A stretch of DNA of 64,000 bases. Source: Pseudomonadota bacterium. GTDB taxonomy: Bacteria > Pseudomonadota > Gammaproteobacteria > Burkholderiales > Burkholderiaceae_C. Numbering within the stretch: the stretch's first letter is position 1; the number at the start of each line of letters is the position of its first letter. The position numbers and the translations under genes are program-made. The notes beneath the pieces were generated by a model. That model had not been told where the DNA came from, ran no database searches, and saw only the letters and a list, made by a program, of their open reading frames with translations. Positions 16,904 to 26,127 of this stretch are shown here, in pieces. Location: the NCBI GenBank assembly GCA_963205115.1, contig CAUJHV010000056.1, positions 97,049-161,048 of the forward strand, given 5' to 3'.

Positions 16904-19138
16904 TCAGCGCGGCTGAAAGTCCGGATCCCCCATCTGCCACAACAGGAAGCTGTAGAGGTCTGCCGAGCGGATCTGCGACTGCGCACGCGTACTGCCCTGG
17001 CCGTGGCCCGAGTCGTACTCCAGCCGCAGCAGGATGGGCTTGCCGCTGGTGCTGGCCTGCATCGCACGAGACACGAATTTGGCCGACTGCCACACATCCA
17101 CCCGGATGTCGTTCACGCCGTGCGTGGCCATGATGGCGGGGTAGGCCGTACCGTCCTTCAACTGGTGGTAGCTGCTCATCGCCAGCAGGGCCTTGAACTC
17201 GTCTTCCTTCTTGACGGTGCCGAATTCCGGGATATTGGCCACGCCGTTGGCGCTGGTCTCCATTCGCACCGCGTCCATCACGCCCACTGCGGGCACGGCC
17301 ACGCCAAACAGATCGGGCCGCTCGGTGACGGCGCGTCCGACAAAGATGCCACCGGCCGATCCCCCATAGATCGCCAGGCGCGCGCTGCGCGTGTAGCCCT
17401 GGCGGATCAGCCACTCGCCCGCGGCGATCGCGTCCCTCCAGGTGTTGGGCTTGGTGGTCTTCTTGCCCGCGTCGTGCCAGGCGTCGCCGAAGACGCCGCC
17501 GCCGCGCACGTGCACATTGGCCCAGATGCCGCCACGCTCCAGCCAGGCGTAGATGCGCGGGCTGAAGTACGGGTCTTCGGTCGAGCCGTAGGCGCCGTAG
17601 CCGTAAAGGATGGTCGGGTTGCTGCCGTCGAGCTTGACGTCCTTGCGCGAGACGATGGACAGCGGCACGGCCGTGCCGTCGTGGCTGGTCACCATCACGT
17701 CGCGCGCGACCAAGTCGGCGGGCAGATCGAAGGGCCCATCGGCAGCCAGGGCGAGACGTTCCACGCGGTTCGAGGCCGGATCGTAGGCATAGGACTTCGT
17801 GGCCTGTGTCCACGTGCCCAGCTTGAAGAGCACACCCGGGCGCTGGTGGTGCGCCGCGCTGAGCTCCACTTCGCCCTGCACTGGCAGGGCCAGCTTCTGC
17901 GCCTGTGCGCCGGCGCCGTGCGGCAGCCTGTACAGAGCAGTATTGACGCCTTCGCGGCGCGTGAAATACAGGGCGTCCGCGGCCGCTTCGATCTTCACGA
18001 TAGGGCCTTCGCCCTGCGGCACCACCACCTCGGCGCGTCCCAGGTCCAGCTGGTCAGCGGGTACGCGCAGGATCTGCTTGCGCGGCGTGCCCTTGGCCGA
18101 CAGCAGGTAAACCCACTGCGATGTAAAGGCGGCGTGCTGCACCTGGTCGCCTGCCACGACCCAGTTGCGCCACTTGGCGCGGCCCTCGCTGGCGGCCTGC
18201 AAGTCGGCGTGCGCCAGCTGTATGTTGCGGTCCACACCCAGGCCGATCCACGCCAAGGCGGTGGGTCGCCCCGGCATCTGGGCCAGCCAGGGCCATGCGT
18301 AAGTCGGCAGGCCGAGCTCGGGCGTGCGGCTGGCGCTGAGCACGGGACGGCTGGCGCTGCCGCCGGACAAAGACTGGAAATAGGACGTCCGGTCTCCGAA
18401 GCGCTGATCGGGCGGCAGCTTGTCGTAGCCTTCGACCAGACGCGCAAAGAAGAAGCCGCTGCCGTCCTCGAGCCAGGTCACGCCGGCATAACGGATGCGA
18501 TCGATGGGTGCGATCAATTGCCGGCCGCTGGCGACGTCCATGATCCGCAGACTGCCGATCTCGCCGCCGCCAACCTGCACCGAGTAGGCCAGCAGACGCC
18601 CATCGCGCGAGGGGCTGAAATCCATGATCGCGCGCGGCTGGCCGTCACGGGCCTGCTCGGTTTCGGCCTGTGGATCCAGCAGTACGCGCTCGGGCGCTGC
18701 AGCGTGTGCGCGCCAGACCAGCTTGAACTGGTTCTCGCCCGGGTTGCGGCGCAGGTAGAACAAGGCGCCGCCCTGCGTGATCTGGGTATCTCCGACCTGG
18801 CCGCCGGCTGCCCCTTCGATGGTGCGGATGCGTTCCAGCAGCGGCTGGCGGCCAGGGATGCGGGCGAGGTTGCCCTGCGCCGCATCGGCCTGCGTGCGCA
18901 TCCACTGCTGCACGTCGGGGCGCTTGACGTCTTCCAGGAAGCGGTAAGGGTCGACGACTGCCGTGCCCCAGTGGGCGTCGGTCACCGGCTGGGCTGGCAA
19001 AGGCGCAGGCACGGTCACCGGTGCGGCCCGCACAGGCACGGCCGCAGCGCGCGGCGCCAACGAGGGCGCGCCTGCACAGGCGACCAGCGCGATTGCGGCA
19101 GCGACGGCAAGGATCCGGGAGGCGATGTGAACGGACAT
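16904..19138 (-). CDS. Prolyl oligopeptidase family serine peptidase (S9), predicted lipoprotein
   Basis: 744-residue peptidase with a seven-bladed propeller region (about 60-450) and a C-terminal alpha/beta hydrolase domain. The nucleophile Ser is near residue 593 in YGGSAGGIFVGR, followed by the acid in HGVNDIRVDVW and the histidine in DSGHGQGS at about 711. The usual GGSNGG carries Ala in place of Asn. The N-terminus has a hydrophobic signal ending LVACAG, a lipobox, so the enzyme is likely anchored in the envelope. It cleaves peptides in related bacteria. It is the last gene of the MarR-led leftward operon, 45 nt after a Bug-protein gene. Confidence 0.9.
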   Translation of the reverse strand: MSVHIASRILAVAAAIALVACAGAPSLAPRAAAVPVRAAPVTVPAPLPAQPVTDAHWGTAVVDPYRFLEDVKRPDVQQWMRTQADAAQGNLARIPGRQPLLERIRTIEGAAGGQVGDTQITQGGALFYLRRNPGENQFKLVWRAHAAAPERVLLDPQAETEQARDGQPRAIMDFSPSRDGRLLAYSVQVGGGEIGSLRIMDVASGRQLIAPIDRIRYAGVTWLEDGSGFFFARLVEGYDKLPPDQRFGDRTSYFQSLSGGSASRPVLSASRTPELGLPTYAWPWLAQMPGRPTALAWIGLGVDRNIQLAHADLQAASEGRAKWRNWVVAGDQVQHAAFTSQWVYLLSAKGTPRKQILRVPADQLDLGRAEVVVPQGEGPIVKIEAAADALYFTRREGVNTALYRLPHGAGAQAQKLALPVQGEVELSAAHHQRPGVLFKLGTWTQATKSYAYDPASNRVERLALAADGPFDLPADLVARDVMVTSHDGTAVPLSIVSRKDVKLDGSNPTILYGYGAYGSTEDPYFSPRIYAWLERGGIWANVHVRGGGVFGDAWHDAGKKTTKPNTWRDAIAAGEWLIRQGYTRSARLAIYGGSAGGIFVGRAVTERPDLFGVAVPAVGVMDAVRMETSANGVANIPEFGTVKKEDEFKALLAMSSYHQLKDGTAYPAIMATHGVNDIRVDVWQSAKFVSRAMQASTSGKPILLRLEYDSGHGQGSTRAQSQIRSADLYSFLLWQMGDPDFQPR

Positions 19139-19183
19139 GACAAATGCGCTCCTGTTAGCGGGGATTCGGGTCGTGGACGCGGA

Positions 19184-20167
19184 TCAATCCGGCTTGATCG
19201 CCGCCTCGCGGATCAGCTTCTCGTAGCGCGCTCGCTCGCTGGCGATCAAGTTGCTCAGCCTCTCCGTGGGGCCGGGCTGCACCTCGCCGCCGGCGTTCAC
19301 CAGGCGGTCGCGGACCTCGGGCGTGATGATGGCCTTCTGGATGGCCGCGTGCAATTGGGCGACCACCGGCGCCGGGAGACCGGCCGGGCCGATGAAGCCG
19401 TACCAGACCGCGGCCTCGAAGCCGGGGAAGCCGGCTTCGGCGATGCTGGGGGTGTCCGGGAAGATGGACGTGCGCGTGGGGCTCAGTACGGTCAGAACAC
19501 GCAGCTTGCCTGACCGCACATGCGGCTGCACCTCCAGCGCATTCACCGCCACGGCCTGGATGTGGCCGGCCAGCACGTCGTTGATGGCGGGCGAGCCGCC
19601 CTTGTAGGGCACGTGCGAGAGGTCGATGCCCGCGGCGCGTGCAAACAACTCCACCGCCAGGTGCGGCGTGCTGCCGTTGCCGGGGCTGCCGTAGGTGACG
19701 GCATTCGCCTTGGCCTTGGACACGGCGATGAGTTTGGCGATGCTCTCCGGCCCGCTGGCCGCATTCGCCGCGATGACCACCGGCACGCGGCCGACCAGTG
19801 AAATCGGCGTGACGTCCCGCGCCGGGTCAAAGGGTGCGGGCTGGTACAGGGATGGATTGGCCGCGATGCTGTTGGCCGTGAGCATCAGCGTGTGGCCGTC
19901 GGGCGGGCTGTCGATCAGCGCGCGCATCGCGATATTCGTGCCGGCGCCGGGGCGGTTTTCGACGACAACCGGCTGGCCCAACGTGCTGCCGATCTGCTGG
20001 CCCACGGCCCGCGCGATGATGTCCACGGCACCACCTGGCGCGAAGCCGACGATCAGTTTGATGGGCTTGCTGGGATAGGTCTGCGCGGCGACCGGTGCCG
20101 CCCCGCCCAGAAGTCCGATGGAGGCGGCGCCGAGCAGGGCAGCGCGGCGTGTGAAGCCGAAAGTCAT
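19184..20167 (-). CDS. Bug-family tripartite tricarboxylate transporter substrate-binding protein
   Basis: 327-residue periplasmic receptor with a twin-basic signal sequence (MTFGFTRRAALLGAASIG) and the family opening YPSKPIKLIVGFAPGGAVDIIARAVG. PYKGGSPAINDVLAGHIQ and GFIGPAGLPAPVVAQL are further Bug landmarks. Such proteins bind carboxylates or other small organic ligands. No TctA or TctB is on this strand; the nearest membrane subunits are on the opposite arm at 25.6-27.6 kb, whose own operon encodes another receptor. It is 28 nt after the esterase-monooxygenase fusion gene and likely shares its regulation. Confidence 0.9.
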   Translation of the reverse strand: MTFGFTRRAALLGAASIGLLGGAAPVAAQTYPSKPIKLIVGFAPGGAVDIIARAVGQQIGSTLGQPVVVENRPGAGTNIAMRALIDSPPDGHTLMLTANSIAANPSLYQPAPFDPARDVTPISLVGRVPVVIAANAASGPESIAKLIAVSKAKANAVTYGSPGNGSTPHLAVELFARAAGIDLSHVPYKGGSPAINDVLAGHIQAVAVNALEVQPHVRSGKLRVLTVLSPTRTSIFPDTPSIAEAGFPGFEAAVWYGFIGPAGLPAPVVAQLHAAIQKAIITPEVRDRLVNAGGEVQPGPTERLSNLIASERARYEKLIREAAIKPD

Positions 20168-20195
20168 CGATGTCTCCGTTGAGCGGACGGGGCTC

Positions 20196-22577
20196 TCACC
20201 CCATCCGGTAATCCGCAGAATCTACGCGCTGCACCGCCTTCACATACTCCCGCGTAAACCCGGGCCATAGCGCGACGATGCGTCCGTCGTCGCCGATGCG
20301 GTACCAGCTGCGGCATTGGTTCCACACGGAGCCTTTCAGCCGCTGCTGCAATGAATCGTTGTGCGCGGCCATCACCTCGGGCTTTACGTCGATCCAACGG
20401 TGGCCGCCTGCGCGCACGGCCTTCATGCAGGCGATGGCGTGCTGCACCTCGGGTTCGATGTACAGCAGCGTGGAGGTGTGGCCCGTTCCGGTATTCGGCC
20501 CGAGCATCAGGAAGAGGTTCGGGAAGCCGCTGACGGTGATGCCGTGGTAGGCCTGCGGCCCGTCGGACCAGGCCTGCGCGAGCGTGCGGCCTTCCAGCCC
20601 ATGCACGGCCACGGAGGACAGCAGGTGCACGGTGTCGAAGCCCGTGGCGCAGACCAGCACGTCGATGTCGCGCCGGCGGCCGTCGCCGGCGATGATGCCC
20701 TTGGGCACGATGCGCGTGATGGGCGCGGTGACCAGCTCGACGTGTTCCTGCGTCAGCGCGGGGTAGAAATCGTTCGAATAGATGAGGCGCTTGCAGCCCA
20801 GCGGGTAGTTTGGCGTCAGCTTCTCGCGCAGTTCGGGGTCGGCCACCTGGCGTCGGCGGTGCGCGGTGGCGGTCTTGAGCATCGCGCGGCGCGCGAGGCT
20901 GCCTTCGTCGAAGCCGCGGCGACCCCACTCGAGCACGCCCCACCACACCGCGCGCACGAGGCGGGCGTAGGGCTCGAAGCGCGCCAGGCGCCGGTCCCAC
21001 GCACCGTAGGGGCGGTCCAGGCGGGGCAGCACCCAGTTGGCCGTGCGCTGGAAGACATACAGGCGGGTCGCGCGTGCGGCCAGCGGTGCGGTCAGCTGTG
21101 AAGCCGTGGAGCCCGTGCCGATGACGGCCACGCGGCGGCCATCCAGCGGCACGCTGGCGTCCCAGCGCGCGGAGTGCAGCCGCGTGCCCTTGAAGCGTTC
21201 CAGGCCCGGGATGTCGGGCCAGCGCGGCTGGTTCAGCGGGCCGGTGCTGCAGACGAAAAAACGTGCCTTCAGCCGCTGGCCGTCGGCCGTGCGCAGATTC
21301 CACAGGCCGCTGGCTTCGTCGAAACGGGCCTCTTCCAGCTGCGCGTCGAAGCGCATGTGATGCGTCAGCCCGTGGCGTTCGGCCAGCGCCTGCATGTAGG
21401 CGCGGATCTCTTGCGCGGGGGCGAAGCGGCGGCTCCAGTCCGGGTTGGGCGCGAAGCTGAAGGAGTAGACCGGCGCAGGCACGTCCACATGCGCGCCGGG
21501 GTAGGTGTTGTCCCACCAGGTGCCGCCCAGGCCGGGCTGCTTCTCGAGGATCAGGAAATCGTTGCGTGCGGCCTTCTGCAACTGGATGCCCATGCACAGG
21601 CCGGACATGCCGGCGCCCATGATGGCGACCTCGACGACGGGCACACCCTCGTGTTCGCGCCGGGGCAGCTGCGCGCGTGCGAAGGCGCCCAGGCGTGCAA
21701 TGGCTTCGTCGGCGCTGCGCAGAAAACCCGCCTGCAGCTGGAAGACGTGCCATCGGCCTTGTGTCACCTCGCAGCGCACGCGCACGCCGGCGGCCTGCAA
21801 GGCGGTTTCGAGCTGCAGGGCCTGCGGGTGCAGCATCTCGTCGGTGCCGGCCTGGATCAGCGTGGGCGGCAGGCCGCGCAGGTCGCCGCGCAACGGCGAG
21901 AGCCCGGGGTCGGCGGGCGAGCGTCCGTTGCGGTACGCGTTGCCGCAGGCGCGTGCCCAGGCGGCGCTGAGCATGGCCTCGCCGGCAGGCGGCGGGGGTG
22001 CGTCATCGGGCACGGCGATGTCGGCCCAGGGTGACAGCAGCAACAGCGCGGCCGGCAGCGGCAGGCGCGCATCGCGCAGCGCCTGGGCGGTGGACAGGCT
22101 CAGGCCGCCGCCGGCCGAGTCACCGCCCAGCAGCAGCGGGCCCTGTGCGGCCAGCGTGGCGCACACCGCCACGGCGTCGTCGCGTGCAGCCGGGAAGGGC
22201 GACTCGGGCGCCAGCCGGTAGTGCGGCACGAAGACCGGCAGGCCCAGCGCGCGGCTCAGGCGCGCCGTCAGCGCGCGGTGCGTGGCCGGCGAGCCGATGC
22301 AGTAGGCGCCACCGTGCAGGTAGACCATCGCACCCTGCACATCGGCCGCCACGCCGGCGTCGCGCACCCATTCGCCGGGCACGCCGGCGACTTCGTCCTT
22401 CGCGATGTCCACACCGCGCGGCACGGGTGTCGAACGCGCCATCACTTCGAGCCAGCGGCGCTGCCAGGCGATGGGCACGCGCGGCGAGAAAGCCGGGCGG
22501 ATGAAGACCCGCAGCATCAGGCGGTACAGCGCGGCCACGGTCCATTCGACAAAGCCGTGGGGTTTGAACAGGATCAT
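20196..22577 (-). CDS. Esterase - Baeyer-Villiger monooxygenase fusion
   Basis: 793-residue natural fusion. Residues 1 to about 305 form an HSL-family esterase (HGGAYCIGS, HYRLAPESPFPAA, GGDSAGGG). From about 313 begins a flavin monooxygenase with FAD motif IMGAGMSGLCMG, GGTWWDNTYPGAH, the Baeyer-Villiger fingerprint FKGTRLHSARWD at about 460, and NADPH motif VIGTGSTASQ at about 480. A Baeyer-Villiger enzyme turns a ketone into an ester or lactone, which the attached esterase could hydrolyse. The start ATG at 22577 overlaps the MarR stop by 4 nt (ATGA). No stop or frameshift separates the halves. Bug and S9 peptidase genes follow. Substrate unknown. Confidence 0.92.
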   Translation of the reverse strand: MILFKPHGFVEWTVAALYRLMLRVFIRPAFSPRVPIAWQRRWLEVMARSTPVPRGVDIAKDEVAGVPGEWVRDAGVAADVQGAMVYLHGGAYCIGSPATHRALTARLSRALGLPVFVPHYRLAPESPFPAARDDAVAVCATLAAQGPLLLGGDSAGGGLSLSTAQALRDARLPLPAALLLLSPWADIAVPDDAPPPPAGEAMLSAAWARACGNAYRNGRSPADPGLSPLRGDLRGLPPTLIQAGTDEMLHPQALQLETALQAAGVRVRCEVTQGRWHVFQLQAGFLRSADEAIARLGAFARAQLPRREHEGVPVVEVAIMGAGMSGLCMGIQLQKAARNDFLILEKQPGLGGTWWDNTYPGAHVDVPAPVYSFSFAPNPDWSRRFAPAQEIRAYMQALAERHGLTHHMRFDAQLEEARFDEASGLWNLRTADGQRLKARFFVCSTGPLNQPRWPDIPGLERFKGTRLHSARWDASVPLDGRRVAVIGTGSTASQLTAPLAARATRLYVFQRTANWVLPRLDRPYGAWDRRLARFEPYARLVRAVWWGVLEWGRRGFDEGSLARRAMLKTATAHRRRQVADPELREKLTPNYPLGCKRLIYSNDFYPALTQEHVELVTAPITRIVPKGIIAGDGRRRDIDVLVCATGFDTVHLLSSVAVHGLEGRTLAQAWSDGPQAYHGITVSGFPNLFLMLGPNTGTGHTSTLLYIEPEVQHAIACMKAVRAGGHRWIDVKPEVMAAHNDSLQQRLKGSVWNQCRSWYRIGDDGRIVALWPGFTREYVKAVQRVDSADYRMG

Positions 22578-23107
22578 GATGTGGGCGGTTGGGGGTGTCG
22601 GCGCTGCATGGAAACGGCCTGGCGGCGCAGGCGATCGACGATGCGCGACAGCTGCCGGACCTCCTGTGGCCGCAACGGCGAGATCAGTTCGCGGTGGATG
22701 TCCAGCACGCGGGGAAACAGGCGGTCGTACAGGCCCTGGCCCTTGGGCGTGAGCGAGACCACGGCATAGCGCCGGTCCGGTCCGGGCGCCGAGCGGCGCA
22801 CCAGGCCCTTGAGCACCAGCGGCATCAGCGCCTTCGAGGTGCGCGAGCGGTCCATCCCCGCGCGCAGCGCCAGATCCGAAGGCGACAGCGGCCCGAAGGC
22901 CGCCAGCAGGCCGATGTAACCCCACTCGTGGCGCGTGATGCCCATCTCCTGCTCGCACAGGCGCACGACCTCGGCGGTGCTGAAACTCAGCAGCACGTGC
23001 AGCTGGTAATTCAGCAGGTCCAGGATGCTTTGCGGGTCGTCCAGCCGCGGCTCGCCCATGGATTCGGCGATCCATCGGGTATGCGGGTCGGCAGGCAGTT
23101 GAGGCAC
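22574..23107 (-). CDS. MarR-family transcriptional regulator
   Basis: 177-residue winged-helix regulator. Recognition region: LSPSDLALRAGMDRSRTSKAL, then wing PGPDRRYAVVSLTPKGQGLYDRL. MarR proteins usually repress a divergent or own operon and are released by a small aromatic or lipophilic ligand. The start is a GTG at 23107; an internal ATG at MGEPRLDD would give a shorter protein. Its stop overlaps the esterase-monooxygenase start, and 86 nt separate it from the divergent transaminase operon, so it could control both arms. Confidence 0.9.
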   Translation of the reverse strand: MPQLPADPHTRWIAESMGEPRLDDPQSILDLLNYQLHVLLSFSTAEVVRLCEQEMGITRHEWGYIGLLAAFGPLSPSDLALRAGMDRSRTSKALMPLVLKGLVRRSAPGPDRRYAVVSLTPKGQGLYDRLFPRVLDIHRELISPLRPQEVRQLSRIVDRLRRQAVSMQRRHPQPPTS

Positions 23108-23156
23108 GTCGGGGGTGGCGAAGCGGATGCGGGTTGATCCCGAGAATAGTTGACTT

Positions 23157-23184
23157 TTGACACCATCCCGTCGGTTCTTAGCAT
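23157..23184 (+). promoter_or_regulatory. Sigma70-type promoter and possible MarR site before the transaminase
   Basis: TTGACA (23157-23162), 16-nt spacer, TAGCAT (23179-23184). The -35 overlaps a direct repeat TTGAC-tt-TTGAC (23150-23161), a possible MarR contact. Transcription would start about 2-3 nt before the ATG at 23194, leaving almost no leader and no Shine-Dalgarno. Confidence 0.45.
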
Positions 23185-23193
23185 GCGCACATC

Positions 23194-24561
23194 ATGACGA
23201 TGTCCGCCGACCAACTCCGCGACGCCAATGCGCGGCACATGCTGCACCCGATGATCGACCCGAAGGCCGTGGCCGCCGCGCCGCCGCTGATCATCGATCG
23301 CGCCCAGGGTGTTCACGTCTACGACCTGGACGGCAAGCGCTACCTCGATACGGTGGCCTCGCTGTGGAATGTCAACGTGGGCCACAACCGGCCCGAGCTG
23401 AAGGCCGCGCTGATCGAGCAGGTCGACAAGCTGGCCTACTACAGCACTTTCCAGAACACCAGCAACCCGCCGGCCATCGAGCTCTCGGCGCGGCTGATGC
23501 GTTTGTTCGCGCCAGAGAAGATGGCGCGTGTGCTGTTCAGCAGCGGCGGCTCGGACGCCATCGAAACGGCCATGAAACTCGCGCGCCAGTACTGGCAGCT
23601 CGAGGGCCGCGCGCAGCGCACCAAATTCATCAGCCTGAAGTGGGGCTACCACGGCGTGCATTTCGGCGGGGCCTCGCTCAACGGCAACCCGCTGTTCCGC
23701 ACGGCCTACGAGCCGCTGATGCCGGGCTGCTTCCAGATCGAGGCGCCCTACACCTACCGCAACACCTGGGACGAGACCGATCCCGCGCGGCTGGCGCGGC
23801 GCTGCGCCGACGAACTCGACCGCGCGATCCAGTACCAGGGCCCGGACACCGTGGCCGCCTTCGTGGCCGAGCCGGTGCTGGGCGCCGGCGGTGTGATCGT
23901 GCCGCACGAGAGCTACTGGCCGCTGGTGCGCGCGGTGTGCGACAAACACGGCGTGCTGCTGATTTCCGACGAGGTGGTCACCGGCTTCGGCCGCATCGGT
24001 GCGATGTGCGGCGCGCGCGCCTGGGGCGTGGCGCCGGATCTCATGGCCATGGCCAAGGGCATCAACTCCGGCTATGTGCCGCTGGGCGCGACGCTGCTCA
24101 ACGAACGCGTGGCCGCGGCCTTCGACAAGCCCGGCCAGAACGCCGCGCTGATGCACGGTTATACCTACAGCGGCCACGCGCTGGCCTGCGCCGTGGCGCT
24201 GGCCAACCTGGATATCGTCGAGCGCGAGGACCTGCCCGGGCAGGCCGCACGCGTGGGCGCGCTGCTGCAGGCGCATCTGACGGCATTCGATCGCTACCCG
24301 CAGGTCGGCGACATCCGCGGCAAGGGCCTGATGGCGGCGCTGGAACTCGTGAGCGACCGCGCCAGCAAGGCGCCGCTGATGGTGGCCTCGCCCTTCGCCC
24401 GCGCTTTGGTCGAGGCCGCGCGCAGCGAAGGCGCGATCGTGCGCATCCAGGGCAACCGCCTGATCCTCTCGCCGCCGCTGGTCTTCACGCCGGCGGATGT
24501 GGACGAGACGGTCCGGATCCTGCATGCGGCGTTTGCGCATGCGGCCAAGGCCACGGCCTGA
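23194..24561 (+). CDS. Class III (omega) aminotransferase
   Basis: PLP-dependent transaminase of 455 residues. GGSDAIETAMKLARQYW is the cofactor phosphate region, LLISDEVVTGFGRIGAM carries the Asp that contacts the pyridine nitrogen, and the Schiff-base lysine is in MAMAKGINSGYVPLG at about residue 288. Class III enzymes of this group act on omega-amino acids, beta-alanine, or amines with pyruvate or 2-oxoglutarate. It opens a rightward operon: transaminase, TctC, TctB, TctA, amidase. It faces the MarR gene across 86 nt. The ATG at 23194 is preferred; a second ATG at 23200 is possible. Substrate unknown. Confidence 0.9.
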   Translation: MTMSADQLRDANARHMLHPMIDPKAVAAAPPLIIDRAQGVHVYDLDGKRYLDTVASLWNVNVGHNRPELKAALIEQVDKLAYYSTFQNTSNPPAIELSARLMRLFAPEKMARVLFSSGGSDAIETAMKLARQYWQLEGRAQRTKFISLKWGYHGVHFGGASLNGNPLFRTAYEPLMPGCFQIEAPYTYRNTWDETDPARLARRCADELDRAIQYQGPDTVAAFVAEPVLGAGGVIVPHESYWPLVRAVCDKHGVLLISDEVVTGFGRIGAMCGARAWGVAPDLMAMAKGINSGYVPLGATLLNERVAAAFDKPGQNAALMHGYTYSGHALACAVALANLDIVEREDLPGQAARVGALLQAHLTAFDRYPQVGDIRGKGLMAALELVSDRASKAPLMVASPFARALVEAARSEGAIVRIQGNRLILSPPLVFTPADVDETVRILHAAFAHAAKATA

Positions 24562-24623
24562 CCCCCGCTGCTGCACACCCACCACAACCCGTTCGACCCC
24601 ACCCACCGCTCAAGGAGACCTTC

Positions 24624-25583
24624 ATGCAACGACGCATCCTCTGCCTGGCCGCCAGTGCACTGGCCCTCATCGCGCCGCTGGCCGTGCAGGCCCAGGACAA
24701 GTGGCCCTCGCGGGCCATCGAGATCATCTACCCCTACCCGCCGGGCAACGACACCGATGCCATCGTGCGCGTGCTGGCGGAAGGCATGAGCAAGCGCCTG
24801 GGCGTGCCGGTGCAGGTCATCAACAAACCGGGCGGGGGCGGTGTGGTGGGTTTTGCCGAAATGGTGCGTGCCAAGCCCGACGGCTACACCATCGGCACCT
24901 GGCAGCCGGGGCCGGGCATGAGCCAGATCGTGGCCGGCAACACGCCCTACAAGATGAGCGACTACCAGGCCGTGGCCGGCATCCACCCGAACGACTTCGT
25001 GCTGGCGTCGCGCGGCAACATCCCGGCGCGCAACCTCAAGGAGTTCGGCGAGTGGGCCAAGAAGCAGGGCAAGCCCATCGTGATCGCCAGCTACGCGCCC
25101 GCGGCCGTGCCGGCGCTGATGGCCGCACGCATCGCGCGCAAGGACGGCTGGCCCTACAAGGTGGTGGCCTTCCCCAACCCCAGCGCCAAGGAACTGGTGG
25201 CCGGTGATGCCGACCTCTCGACCACCGGCGCAGACATGGTGGCGTCCTACGCCAAGGACGGGCAGGTGAAGGTGATCTCGGCCTGGTCCGAGGAGCGCAA
25301 CCCGGTGGTGCCGGGCACGCCCACTGCCAAGGAAGAAGGTTATGGCGACCTGTACATCTGGTCCGGCATGGCCGCACCGGCCGGCGTGCCCAAGGAGATC
25401 GTCGCGCGCCTGTCGGCCGTCATCGGCGAGACGCTGAAGGACAAGCCGGTGCAGGACACGCTGAAGAAGCTCGGCGTGGGCGCGATGTACATGACGCCCG
25501 AGCAAATGACCAAGCGCATCGCGGACGACAGCCAGTGGGTATCGGCGCTGATGAACGAACTCGGCCTGGCCAAGAAGAACTGA
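24624..25583 (+). CDS. tctC: Tripartite tricarboxylate transporter substrate-binding protein (TctC/Bug)
   Basis: 319-residue periplasmic receptor starting at the ATG at 24624 behind AAGGAGA (24612-24618). The signal peptide is MQRRILCLAASALALIAPLAVQAQ. Mature sequence begins WPSRAIEIIYPYPPGNDTDAI; the usual glycine-rich PGGxxD loop reads PGNDTD, a small variation. Followed by TctB and TctA, it is the receptor of a complete TTT carrier. Position directly after a transaminase and before an amidase suggests uptake of an amine, amide or amino-acid-related carboxylate, which is inference. Confidence 0.9.
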   Translation: MQRRILCLAASALALIAPLAVQAQDKWPSRAIEIIYPYPPGNDTDAIVRVLAEGMSKRLGVPVQVINKPGGGGVVGFAEMVRAKPDGYTIGTWQPGPGMSQIVAGNTPYKMSDYQAVAGIHPNDFVLASRGNIPARNLKEFGEWAKKQGKPIVIASYAPAAVPALMAARIARKDGWPYKVVAFPNPSAKELVAGDADLSTTGADMVASYAKDGQVKVISAWSEERNPVVPGTPTAKEEGYGDLYIWSGMAAPAGVPKEIVARLSAVIGETLKDKPVQDTLKKLGVGAMYMTPEQMTKRIADDSQWVSALMNELGLAKKN

Positions 25584-25623
25584 TGCGGCTGTCCGCACAG
25601 GCCGGGCCGCGGAAGTCGTCGCC

Positions 25624-26115
25624 ATGAGCGAGCCCGGGCGGCCGTCACCGTCCGCGCGGACCGAGAGCCTGGCGCTGCTGGTGCTGGCCGCCGTGGCGCT
25701 GGGCGCGGTGCTGGGCACGCCCTGGTTGATCGTGCCCTATCGCGCGGACCAGGTCTGGTGGGAGTCGGCGGCCGCGTTCCCGCGTGCGGTGCTGGCGCTG
25801 GTGGCGCTGGGTGCGCTGGCCGAAGCCCTGCGGCGCTGGCGCGGCGGTGGCGCCGTGGCTTCCGAGGAGATCGATTCCAGCCAGGCGCATCTGCCGCGGG
25901 CCTTGGCCGTGCTGCTGCTGTTCGTGGTCTACGCGCTGGCGGTGCCGGTGCTGGGTTTTGCGGTGAGCACGGCGCTGTTCCTGCTGGCCGCCGCGCGCGT
26001 GGTGGGCCTGTCCTGGCGCGCGGCGGTGTGGCTGGCGCTGCCGATGGCGGTGGTGCTGTGGGTGGTCTTCGTGCAGCTGCTGAAGGTCGCTTTCGGCCAC
26101 GGCCTGCTGTTCTGA
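25624..26115 (+). CDS. tctB: Tripartite tricarboxylate transporter small membrane subunit (TctB)
   Basis: 163-residue protein with four hydrophobic helices (about 15-35, 45-65, 82-120 as a pair, 130-155), the usual TctB form. It is poorly conserved in sequence, so the call rests on length, topology and position between TctC and TctA. Gaps are 40 nt before and 12 nt after. An internal hydrophilic stretch EEIDSSQAHLP separates the helix pairs. Confidence 0.82.
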   Translation: MSEPGRPSPSARTESLALLVLAAVALGAVLGTPWLIVPYRADQVWWESAAAFPRAVLALVALGALAEALRRWRGGGAVASEEIDSSQAHLPRALAVLLLFVVYALAVPVLGFAVSTALFLLAAARVVGLSWRAAVWLALPMAVVLWVVFVQLLKVAFGHGLLF

Positions 26116-26127
26116 GGGCCTCCGCGC

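Noticed and set aside
23157..24620. Long N-terminal extension of the TctC gene through the transaminase
   Set aside because: The frame is open by chance; a signal peptide and ribosome site set the TctC start at 24624.
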